Source of the DNA: JAMXLO01 sp035569235
GTDB taxonomy: Bacteria > Pseudomonadota > Alphaproteobacteria > Acetobacterales > Acetobacteraceae
NCBI GenBank assembly: GCA_035569235.1
Contig: DATMND010000463.1
Span: 1-18,014 of the forward strand
Reading direction: 5' to 3'
Length of the DNA: 18,014 nt
In this document: piece by piece, positions 7,384 to 13,150 of the stretch
How the letters are laid out: each line of letters starts with the position of its first letter
How positions within the stretch are numbered: position 1 is the first letter of the stretch
Made by a program: the position numbers and the translations under genes
Notes under the pieces: model-generated
Told to the model about the DNA's origin: nothing
What the model saw: the letters and a program-made list of their open reading frames with translations, nothing else
Database searches by the model: none

Positions 7384-7398
7384 TTGTGCACTGCACAA
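7384..7398. promoter_or_regulatory. Upstream operator-like palindrome of the phasin promoter
   Basis: TTGTGCACTGCACAA is a perfect 7-1-7 dyad that ends 6 bp before the -35 hexamer. It contains TGCACTGCA, which recurs at 7442-7450. TGC/GCA-rich sites near phasin genes have been reported as targets of the PHA-responsive repressor PhaR, so PhaR is the first candidate ligand. Confidence 0.6.
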
Positions 7399-7404
7399 AA
7401 TAGC

Positions 7405-7433
7405 TTGCCAAGCGGTGGCGCCCGCACTATAAC
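7405..7433 (+). promoter_or_regulatory. Sigma-70-type promoter of the phasin gene
   Basis: TTGCCA (7405-7410), a 17-bp spacer and TATAAC (7428-7433) make a good housekeeping promoter. Transcription should start near 7440, inside the second TGC palindrome, leaving a leader of about 70 nt. Confidence 0.7.
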
Positions 7434-7437
7434 CATT

Positions 7438-7451
7438 TTGCTGCACTGCAA
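7438..7451. promoter_or_regulatory. Downstream operator-like TGC element over the phasin transcription start
   Basis: TTGCTGCACTGCAA shares the 9-mer TGCACTGCA with the upstream palindrome, 55 bp away. It overlaps the predicted +1. A repressor bound to both sites would bracket the -35 and -10 elements. Confidence 0.55.
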
Positions 7452-7509
7452 CATAAACCCGGGAACCGGCCACTTCGGCTAGGCCCTCCAAGCACGAAGG
7501 ACTGATCCC

Positions 7510-7965
7510 ATGTCGATTACCACTGCGACGAAGACCGCCCAACCGAGCGCACTCGACCTGAAGCAGGGCGTCGCCTACGCCACCGCGGCGACCGCCGATG
7601 CCTCCGAGAAGGCGATCAAGGCCACGAAGGACTTCGCGGCGTTCAATCAGGCCTCTGTGGCGGCCTTTACCCAGGCCGGCCAGATCCTGACCGCCGGAAC
7701 GCAGGACCTGTTCCGCCAGATGGCTGCGTCCAGCCAGTCAGCTTTCGCTGAGACCATGTCTGCCTTCCAGGCGCTCGCGAGCGCGAAGTCCGTCAAGGAG
7801 GGGCTTGAGCTGCAGGCCAGCCTCGCCAGCACTTCCGCCACCCGGGCAATGTCCGAGGGCAGCCGTTTCGCCCAGGCGAGCATCGATCTCGTCCGGAAAG
7901 CCTCGGCTCCGCTGACCGCCCGTGCGGCGCTTGCGGCCGAGACCTTTTCGGCGCTGAAGGCCTGA
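7510..7965 (+). CDS. Phasin family protein (PHA granule-associated)
   Basis: A 151-aa protein, almost wholly helical and rich in Ala, Ser, Thr and Gln, with no signal peptide. The stretches KATKDFAAFNQASVAAFTQA, DLFRQMAASSQSAFAETMSA and the closing SIDLVRKASAPLTARAALAA are typical of the Phasin_2 family, which coats polyhydroxyalkanoate granules and controls their number and size. An AAGGA site lies 8 nt before the ATG. It has its own promoter with two TGC-type operator candidates, and a stem-loop follows the stop, so it is probably a single-gene transcript. No PHA synthase or phaR gene is in the window. The host probably makes PHA, although some phasins have chaperone-like roles. Confidence 0.9.
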   Translation: MSITTATKTAQPSALDLKQGVAYATAATADASEKAIKATKDFAAFNQASVAAFTQAGQILTAGTQDLFRQMAASSQSAFAETMSAFQALASAKSVKEGLELQASLASTSATRAMSEGSRFAQASIDLVRKASAPLTARAALAAETFSALKA

Positions 7966-7973
7966 CACTGACC

Positions 7974-7995
7974 AGCCGGGCCGCAAGGCCCGGCT
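7974..7995. terminator. Stem-loop between the phasin and GlcG-like genes
   Basis: AGCCGGGCC and GGCCCGGCT form a 9-bp perfect stem with a GCAA tetraloop, 9 bp after the phasin stop and facing the convergent glcG-like gene. No T-run follows on either strand. It may act as a weak two-way terminator or protect the mRNA 3' end. Confidence 0.55.
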
Positions 7996-8037
7996 CAGGT
8001 CGCTCCGATTTCATCCGCACCATAGCCGTCGCTGCGG

Positions 8038-8589
8038 CTAGTGCGGCGTCACCGCGTTCAGGCCGGCCGTCGCTGTTACTCCGTCCTGGGTCGCGATACC
8101 GCCGCTGGCGCCGATGGCCCCGATCAGCTTGCCGTCCACCACGATCGGAAAGCCTCCCTCGGAGGCCACAACATGCTCGAACGACAGCAGGCTGAGCGCG
8201 CTCGGCGTACCGCTGTTGATCACATCGGCGAAGGCCTTGCTTGGGCGGCGGAACAGGGCCGCCGAGCGCGCCTTGGCCTGGGCGATGTCAATGGACGCGT
8301 ACTGGGTGCCGTCCATGGTGGCATGTGCGACCAATTGCCCGGCCGGGCCGACGACCGCGATCGCCATCTTCCAGTTGTGCTTCTTCGCTTCCGCAGCCGC
8401 CGCCAGGATGGCCTTGTGCGCGGTATCGAGGTCTATCGGCGTGCCATAGGGAATGTCGAACGGCATGGCCTCGGGCACTGGCGCCGGGGTTGCCGGCGCG
8501 GGCGCCTGCGCCTGCGCCGCCGCAAGCCCGCCCAGCAGAACGGCGGTGGCACAGGCAAGCGGGATCGCAATGTGGCGGAATGTCGGCAT
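8038..8589 (-). CDS. Exported GlcG/HbpS-family (DUF336) protein
   Basis: A 183-aa protein with a signal peptide (MPTFRHIAIPLACATAVLLG, cleavage near AAAQAQA) and an Ala/Pro linker. The GlcG/HbpS domain, also called Haem_degrading, then starts near residue 54 (LDTAHKAILAAAAEAKKHNW). Family marks are MAIAVVGPAGQLVAHATMDG, AKARSAALFRRPSKAF and GGFPIVVDGKLIGAIGASGG. HbpS of Streptomyces binds haem outside the cell; GlcG is associated with glycolate metabolism. The substrate here is not shown. The usual acidic pair after the Gly loop (often DE) reads DG in ATQDGVTATAGL. GGGGAG about 8 nt upstream fixes the ATG. The start is 53 bp after the LysE-family gene on the same strand, so they may be co-transcribed. 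Confidence 0.85.
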   Translation of the reverse strand: MPTFRHIAIPLACATAVLLGGLAAAQAQAPAPATPAPVPEAMPFDIPYGTPIDLDTAHKAILAAAAEAKKHNWKMAIAVVGPAGQLVAHATMDGTQYASIDIAQAKARSAALFRRPSKAFADVINSGTPSALSLLSFEHVVASEGGFPIVVDGKLIGAIGASGGIATQDGVTATAGLNAVTPH

Positions 8590-8642
8590 GACGTTGTCTC
8601 CCCTGGCTGGTTCTAGTTCGTTCGACGCCGCATAGGGCCGGG

Positions 8643-9257
8643 TTATTCCCTGTGCGCGAGCGCCAGCCCGATGCCGGCGCACATCAGGAACCCGCCGGAT
8701 AGACGGTTGCGCAGCCGACCACGTATCGCGAGCGCGCCACGCACGCGGCCGGCGAGCAGCGCCCAGCCGGTGTCGAGCGCGGCCGCTATGGCGAGGAAGG
8801 TGAGGGACAGCAGCACGACCTGCGGCATGATCGGAATATCGGGCGACAGGAACTGCGGGAAGAAGGCGCCATAGAACAGCAGCGTCTTCGGGTTGGTGAG
8901 CGAGATCAGGAAGCCGCGTATCGCGATGGCGCGAAAGGAACGCGGCTGTGGCCTGGTGCGCGTCAGGTCGATCGGTGTCGCGGTCCACTGGCGGATTCCC
9001 AGGTAAACCAGGTAGGCGACGCCGATCCAGCGGACCCATTCGAACCAGCCCGCAAGGATATCGAGTGTGGCGCTCAGGCCGAGCGTGACCAGCGCAAGCT
9101 GAACCACTATGGCCGACGACGTGCCTGCGACGGTGAGCAGCCCGTAGCGCGTCCCGTAGGCGATCGAGTTTGCGACGATCAGCGAGACGTTGGGGCCGGG
9201 AATGAGGATAAGGATCGTGGAGGCGGCGACGAAGCCGAGATAGAGCGAGACGTGCAT
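8643..9257 (-). CDS. LysE/RhtB-family amino-acid exporter
   Basis: A 204-aa inner-membrane protein of the usual length for this family, with about six hydrophobic segments. The N-terminal LGFVAASTILILIPGPNVSL carries the family PGP motif. Further marks are the GTRYGLLTVAGTSSA loop, WVRWIGVAYLVYLGIRQW and FLISLTNPKTLLFYGAFFPQ. Members export amino acids (Lys, Arg, Thr, homoserine, Leu) or small molecules by proton antiport; the substrate cannot be told from sequence. The ribosome site is weak (AAGG about 11 nt before the ATG). The leader upstream can fold into two competing hairpins (9297-9381), which might set expression. No LysG/ArgP-type LysR regulator is adjacent. Confidence 0.9.
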   Translation of the reverse strand: MHVSLYLGFVAASTILILIPGPNVSLIVANSIAYGTRYGLLTVAGTSSAIVVQLALVTLGLSATLDILAGWFEWVRWIGVAYLVYLGIRQWTATPIDLTRTRPQPRSFRAIAIRGFLISLTNPKTLLFYGAFFPQFLSPDIPIMPQVVLLSLTFLAIAAALDTGWALLAGRVRGALAIRGRLRNRLSGGFLMCAGIGLALAHRE

Positions 9258-9296
9258 GGGGTGGCGGCCTTCTACTGGACGTCGTCCGGCGCAAAC

Positions 9297-9335
9297 GCAA
9301 CGCCCCGCCGCACGGAGTGTGGGGCGGGGCGTTGC
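9297..9335 (-). terminator. Strong GC hairpin in the leader of the LysE-family gene
   Basis: The arms GCAACGCCCCGCC (9297-9309) and GGCGGGGCGTTGC (9323-9335) are exact reverse complements (13 bp). The stem can extend by CAC/GTG after one mismatch, leaving a 5-nt loop. Read on the minus strand it is followed by GTTTG, a poor T-run. It lies 40 bp upstream of the exporter ATG and about 210 bp past the gspN-like stop, so it could end the gsp transcript or attenuate the exporter. Confidence 0.55.
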
Positions 9336-9381
9336 GCAGTCCGATGAGGGTTCACTGCGCCATTCAGTTGGCTGCGCAACG
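9330..9381 (-). repeat. Inverted repeat competing with the leader hairpin
   Basis: CGTTGCGCAG (9330-9339) and CTGCGCAACG (9372-9381) are exact 10-bp reverse complements with a 32-nt loop. The arm at 9330-9339 shares six bases (9330-9335) with the GC hairpin at 9297-9335, so the two stems cannot form together. On the minus strand this one is made first. Confidence 0.5.
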
Positions 9382-9547
9382 ACTCCGGTTATGCGCGTGC
9401 CCGCCGCATTGAATGCGGCAATTGGGATCGCGGCGCATGTGACGAGAGCGAACCATGCGTAAACGGTAGCGCTGCGGGTGATCCGGCGTCAATGCTCCCG
9501 CGGCCTGTTGACAGCGGCGAGAACGTTGCCCGCTCGGCCTGCTCGCA

Positions 9548-10036
9548 TCAGGGGCGCGGTGTTTTGGCTGCCTCGGAAAACGTCAGCTTCATTGTGCGGA
9601 CCATGCCATCTGATTCTACAACCACGTGACCGGGCTCGATCGTGCGAACCACGAAGTCGCCGACGTGCGCTCCCTCCTTGACCACGAGCGGTTTCGCATT
9701 CTCGGCTGCCGTCATGAAGATCGCGCGATTGCCAAACGGCCCGGTGATCACGCCAGTCAGGCGCGTCGGCCCCGCCCCTGTTGCCGCCACATCCTCCGAA
9801 GTCTTGGTTGGACGCCGATCCTCACGGAACACCGGGCGCTCGAGTGCGGTTGTCACCCAGCCTTGCATGACGCCGTTGGCGTCGGGCCCCGGAGCGGCCC
9901 GCGCTGTGCTCATCAGCGGTGAACGCCCTGGTGCCGCGGCAGATAGGTCGGGTGCTGCGGGGTCCTGCATTTCCCAATAGATCGTGCCGGCCATTGCAGT
10001 CGCCACGACCAAAGCACCAGCCAGAATCCGGCTCAT
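9548..10036 (-). CDS. Type II secretion GspC/GspN-like inner-membrane protein
   Basis: A 162-aa protein with one N-terminal membrane segment (about residues 3-20) and a periplasmic remainder. The run ALERPVFREDRRPTK followed by TRLTGVITGPFGNRAIFMTA and VKEGAHVGDFVVRTIEPGHV matches the short HR-like domain of GspC/GspN-type T2SS proteins. These link the inner-membrane platform to the secretin. It is much shorter than classical GspC and lacks a PDZ domain. Its ATG overlaps the gspM stop in ATGA, so it is translationally coupled and last in the gspL-gspM operon. Whether it replaces GspC functionally is an inference from position and domain type. Confidence 0.7.
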   Translation of the reverse strand: MSRILAGALVVATAMAGTIYWEMQDPAAPDLSAAAPGRSPLMSTARAAPGPDANGVMQGWVTTALERPVFREDRRPTKTSEDVAATGAGPTRLTGVITGPFGNRAIFMTAAENAKPLVVKEGAHVGDFVVRTIEPGHVVVESDGMVRTMKLTFSEAAKTPRP

Positions 10037-10629
10037 CGGGTGGCCACCTTGGCCGGCGACGCCGACCGGAAGGCGAATATTGCGCATGCCACATCGAACG
10101 AGCCCGGGGCCGTGCTGATCCGATGCAACGCAGGTGTCACCTGCAACTCATCCACCAGGAGCGAGGGCGAGGCAACATTCATTTCCTTCAGCAAGGCCAT
10201 CAGGATCGGCCACGATGCGTTGAACGATAGGCGCAGGCCGATGCGCCGATAGGCGCCCGCGTCGTCGCCCGGCAATGTCTCCACACTGTTCAACTGGACG
10301 CCGGTCTTCATGAACATCGCCTGCAGACGTTCCTGCAGCGACGCACTCGCCATGGAGTCGTTGTCGCCATCGAGCAGAGCCGCTTCGCCGGCCCCGCCCT
10401 CGGCCACGGCTTTGGCCTGTTCCTGAAGGCTTGGCAGCGCCGCTGCCAGGGTCTCCATCCGTCGCGTGAGCATCTCCTGCCGCCCCAATGCCTCGGCCCG
10501 GTCGTCGTGCCACCCGATCATGGGCATGACAACACCCAGCCAAAGAACGGCAAACGCCACTGCGGTCAGCCCGACTGCCAGCAGCTGGCCCTTACGACCG
10601 GTCGGTAATCTGCGCTTCACGTGTTTCAT
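10033..10629 (-). CDS. gspM: Type II secretion system protein GspM-like
   Basis: A 198-aa bitopic protein. A short basic cytoplasmic N-terminus (MKHVKRRLPTGRKGQ) leads into a membrane segment at about 16-36. A coiled coil follows (EALGRQEMLTRRMETLAAAL), then a ferredoxin-like periplasmic part (LQERLQAMFMKTGVQLNSVE ... LRLSFNASWPILMALLKEMN). This is the GspM plan, and its position directly after gspL supports it. The gspL TGA lies one base before this ATG, and this gene's stop overlaps the next start. GspM stabilises GspL in the inner-membrane platform. Sequence similarity in this family is low, so the call rests on layout and operon context. Confidence 0.75.
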   Translation of the reverse strand: MKHVKRRLPTGRKGQLLAVGLTAVAFAVLWLGVVMPMIGWHDDRAEALGRQEMLTRRMETLAAALPSLQEQAKAVAEGGAGEAALLDGDNDSMASASLQERLQAMFMKTGVQLNSVETLPGDDAGAYRRIGLRLSFNASWPILMALLKEMNVASPSLLVDELQVTPALHRISTAPGSFDVACAIFAFRSASPAKVATR

Positions 10630-10630
10630 G

Positions 10631-11674
10631 TCACGACCCCAGTTCGGCGCGGATCGAGAACATCTCGCCGCCATTGGTCTCATCGCGGATGACCGGTGCG
10701 GTGAAAGCCGGATTGTGGATTATCGGATTCGCCGCCATCGCGCCGATGAGCCGCGCGGCGCCGGCAGACCGTCCGCTGATGGTGAGCTTCCGCTGGCGCA
10801 GATTCAGTGCTGTCAGGTACGTATCGTCCGGCAGCAGGTCGGTCAGCAGAGCGATGGTCTGCAACGGCGTGCCCACCTGGTTGCGCGCCGCGGCAATGGC
10901 GTCGGCCGTTGTCGCGCCATTTGTGATCTTCTTGCGCAGCTTCTCGGCCTCCGTGACCTGGGGCCTTATTGCCTCGACGCGCGCGTCAATTCGCGCGGAG
11001 GCAACAGATTGCAGGATGAACGGCAGTGCCACCGCCGCCGCTACCAGCACGCCGCAGCCGCCAAGCGCATAGGCGTCGGCACGCGGTCCCAGCCAGCGGT
11101 GTGACGGCCGGTCCTCGGTCAAGGGGACGATACGGTGCGGCTCCGCCACGCCGCCGGCAGCGATCCGTGCCGGGGCAAGGCCTGCCTGCAGCAGTGCCGT
11201 GAGGATTGCCTCCACCCGCAGATACGGCACGACGGTGACGCGGACATGAAGCCGGTTGCGGGCTGCATCACGCTTCCCGGCAAGGCAGCTCCAGAACACT
11301 TCGTCGGCGCGGAACGGTGTCAGGCGGTCCATCTCGTAGGCCACCACCCGCTTGAGGTCATTTTCCGCGGCGAGGGGCAGGACGATCTCCCGCTCAAGCA
11401 GCAGATCGGCGGAGACCCGCAGCACCGATGTGGTTCGAAGCGCGCGTGGCAGGCGCGCCAGGGTTGCCCGTAATCCCGCCGAGTTCAGCTCGTGCCGGCC
11501 CAGCGAGGTTTCGCCGCCCCGGCCCTGCATGAACAGCTCGACCGCGGATAAATCGGGAAGTTCAGGCACGATCACGAGCGTTCGCCGCCAGCTCCGACCT
11601 GACGATGGCCGGAGAGAGGCGGGAACCAGGTCCCGCATCTGCTCCTTCCACCAGGTGAAAAAGTCCGTCAGCAT
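10631..11674 (-). CDS. gspL: Type II secretion system protein GspL (PilN-domain type)
   Basis: A 347-aa inner-membrane protein. The N-terminal cytoplasmic half (about 30-190) has the actin-like GspL/PilM plan (LPLAAENDLKRVVAYEMDRL TPF). One membrane segment spans about 201-222. The periplasmic C-terminus is a PilN-like ferredoxin fold (LLPDDTYLTALNLRQRKLTI, then ARLIGAMAANPIIHNPAF). GspL couples the GspE ATPase to the pseudopilus machinery. The ATG at 11674 has AAGGA about 5 nt upstream; the frame is open 23 codons further up but without a better site. It is followed at once by gspM. No gspE, gspF or pseudopilin gene is in the window. Confidence 0.85.
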   Translation of the reverse strand: MLTDFFTWWKEQMRDLVPASLRPSSGRSWRRTLVIVPELPDLSAVELFMQGRGGETSLGRHELNSAGLRATLARLPRALRTTSVLRVSADLLLEREIVLPLAAENDLKRVVAYEMDRLTPFRADEVFWSCLAGKRDAARNRLHVRVTVVPYLRVEAILTALLQAGLAPARIAAGGVAEPHRIVPLTEDRPSHRWLGPRADAYALGGCGVLVAAAVALPFILQSVASARIDARVEAIRPQVTEAEKLRKKITNGATTADAIAAARNQVGTPLQTIALLTDLLPDDTYLTALNLRQRKLTISGRSAGAARLIGAMAANPIIHNPAFTAPVIRDETNGGEMFSIRAELGS

Positions 11675-11946
11675 CGTGTCCTTCCTGTCACCCGCTGGTG
11701 CATCGGCACCTCCGGGCATGTCTCGCACGCCGCAATCAGCCAAGCCTCCGGGGGCAACCCGGCAGTGGATAATATGGGTTCGGTTCGCGCCGCCGCCATT
11801 TGACCGGGGTCGGATGGGTCAGGTTGCTGCCGGCAATGACCAATGGCCAGCGGCCGGTCTGCGTCCAACACCGTCAGCCGGATCGGAGTGTGATCGGGAT
11901 CACCGCAAGTGAATCTGATCAATTCCCTAACCACTCCGAACTCCAT
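11668..11946 (-). CDS. Possible small ORF (92 aa) overlapping the gspL start
   Basis: This open frame runs from an ATG at 11946, with AGGA close upstream (spacing only about 3 nt), to a TGA that overlaps the gspL ATG by 7 bases. That arrangement is typical of coupled genes. The sequence (LIRFTCGDPDHTPIRLTVLD ... GLPPEAWLIAACETCPEV) is not obviously a shadow of another frame, because nothing else codes there. It has four Cys, two in CETC, and no signal or membrane segment. A promoter lies about 65 bp upstream. I do not recognise a family; it may be a real leader gene of the gsp operon or a chance frame. Confidence 0.4.
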   Translation of the reverse strand: MEFGVVRELIRFTCGDPDHTPIRLTVLDADRPLAIGHCRQQPDPSDPGQMAAARTEPILSTAGLPPEAWLIAACETCPEVPMHQRVTGRTRC

Positions 11947-12016
11947 TGGTCCTGCCGATGAGTGGCACCGGCGCACCGTGGGGGCAGTGGCCCGTGCGTA
12001 TCCGTAACGTCATATG

Positions 12017-12045
12017 GTTATAGGCTTGCGGCTGCGGAACATCAA
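12017..12045 (-). promoter_or_regulatory. Sigma-70-type promoter of the gspL operon
   Basis: On the minus strand TTGATG (12045-12040), a 17-bp spacer and TATAAC (12022-12017) form a good promoter. It has the same -10 as the phasin promoter. Transcription should start near 12010, about 65 nt before the 92-aa ORF and 335 nt before gspL. An AT-rich tract with TTATTATTACGTATTAATG (12053-12071) lies just upstream of the -35. Confidence 0.6.
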
Positions 12046-12071
12046 CTGTTTTGTTATTATTACGTATTAAT

Positions 12072-12840
12072 GTATCCGTGACGAATTGGCGACGCAGCGA
12101 CAGCGCAATTCCCGGTCGCGGCCGGCCGTCGCAATTCGCGATTGTATTCCGGCAGCAGAAACGTCATGGTATCAGAATATGATGGGCCAGGAAAGGACAC
12201 CTTGCCCTACGGCCGCCGTGGCGAAAACATTCGCCAACGGCATAGCCGCGTCGACTTGGCCGCAAGCAAGGCCATGACCCGCCCGAAGAACGTCATTCCG
12301 GGCATGGCACGGCGAGCCGTCAACCGTGCATATCAATGCCGATGCACCTGCAAGACGATGCCCTGCTGCCATATCCATCCATGCTGATCACCCATACGCA
12401 GCCGGACCATCTTGAAACGCTCGCCACACCATTCGGGATCGCGGTGCTCGGCTTCAATCGCGCGCGGGTGCTCGAACGCGGCTGAGGGTCGCAGCTAAGG
12501 CTTCCGTGCGGAAACCGCCACGCCGCCTCGCCGTGGGGCAGTTTGACTCCTGCGAATCACGGCTCGGCGACCTGTGCGTGGTGAAATCTGTTCGCTGCGG
12601 TGCAGCAGACCCTCGATCCCGCGACGCGCAACCGCATCACGTCGTTCGCCGGATCCCGCCACCCGGAGCCGGAACAGAATATCGAGTTCCTGACCGAGGA
12701 CCTGCCCCGCCACCTGGTGTTGGTACATCGTCAGTAGGCATCCGAACCTCGCCGGTCCCTGGCCAGCCGCCGGAACCCTTGCGAATCCAGGCGTGACTCG
12801 CGCTGTTCGATCGGCATGCGGTTTGAGTGGCATGTCGGCC
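12072..12840. other. Region with no intact gene; coding-like scraps
   Basis: About 770 bp between the two gsp units hold no open frame that I would call a gene. Two plus-strand stretches look protein-like but are cut by stops or frame changes. One is 12336-12485 (THTQPDHLETLATPFGIAVL ending at TGA). The other is 12585-12737 (NLFAAVQQTLDPATRNRITS ... EFLTEDLPRHLVLVHRQ ending at TAG), with a stop just before it. Neither has a ribosome site and neither was recognised. They may be remains of a decayed gene. No RNA gene, repeat array or mobile-element end was seen. Confidence 0.4.
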
Positions 12841-12848
12841 ACAGGTTA

Positions 12849-12878
12849 TTGATAAAGCGGACCCTTAATGACTTATTA
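12849..12878 (+). promoter_or_regulatory. Candidate promoter and operator of the RHH-gspD operon
   Basis: TTGATA (12849-12854), an 18-bp spacer and TTATTA (12873-12878) form a plausible promoter. The inverted repeat TTAAT-N5-ATTAA (12865-12879) overlaps the -10 and would suit a small dimeric regulator. Transcription would start near 12885, leaving a leader of about 55 nt. Confidence 0.45.
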
Positions 12879-12916
12879 ACGAACATCTTGATTGTCGTGT
12901 TGCTATCGTCATAGGG

Positions 12917-12927
12917 TCACATGGTGA
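12917..12927 (+). promoter_or_regulatory. Short palindrome just before the RHH ribosome site
   Basis: TCAC-ATG-GTGA is an 11-bp dyad ending one base before the AGGA ribosome site (12929-12932) of the RHH gene. Ribbon-helix-helix proteins often bind short palindromes near their own start, so it is a candidate self-control site; chance is also possible at this size. Confidence 0.3.
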
Positions 12928-12940
12928 TAGGAACTCCAGG

Positions 12941-13150
12941 GTGAGCGCCAGAAATGCCGCGACCAAAACAGTCCGCGGAAAACGCCAGTTCCTCGTACAC
13001 CTCGACGCCACTCTGATTCGTCGGATCAAGATACTGGCGATCGACCGCAACGTCAGCGCCTCCAGCCTCGTGCAAGAAGCGCTGCTTGCCTTCCTCGCGG
13101 CCACCGGCAACCCGAACCCGCCTTCGCGCAATCAGGGAGATCCGTCATGA
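12941..13150 (+). CDS. Ribbon-helix-helix (CopG/MetJ-type) small DNA-binding protein
   Basis: A 69-aa basic protein. The segment KRQFLVHLDATLIRRIKILA followed by IDRNVSASSLVQEALLAFLA has the RHH plan: a beta strand with alternating residues, helix A, a turn (RNVSAS) and helix B. The GTG at 12941 is the only suitable start, with AGGA 8 nt before it. Its TGA overlaps the gspD ATG in ATGA, so the two are translationally coupled. The gspD ribosome site (AGGGAGA) lies inside this gene. RHH proteins usually repress their own operon or act as antitoxins; no toxin gene is next to it. A role in controlling gspD dosage is an inference from coupling. An antitoxin-like orphan is the alternative. Confidence 0.8.
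   Translation: MSARNAATKTVRGKRQFLVHLDATLIRRIKILAIDRNVSASSLVQEALLAFLAATGNPNPPSRNQGDPS

Noticed and set aside
8590..9300. Upstream extension of the GlcG-like frame across the LysE-family gene
   Set aside because: The frame is open but Arg-rich, lies over the true exporter gene, and the ATG at 8589 has a good ribosome site and signal peptide.
12142..12387. 81-codon plus-strand frame in the gsp gap
   Set aside because: It has no ribosome site and a Cys/Arg-rich end, and matches no family I recognise; treated as non-coding or a remnant.
12495..12842. 115-codon minus-strand frame in the gsp gap
   Set aside because: It is Arg/Ala-rich and lies opposite a more protein-like plus-strand stretch; no start site support.
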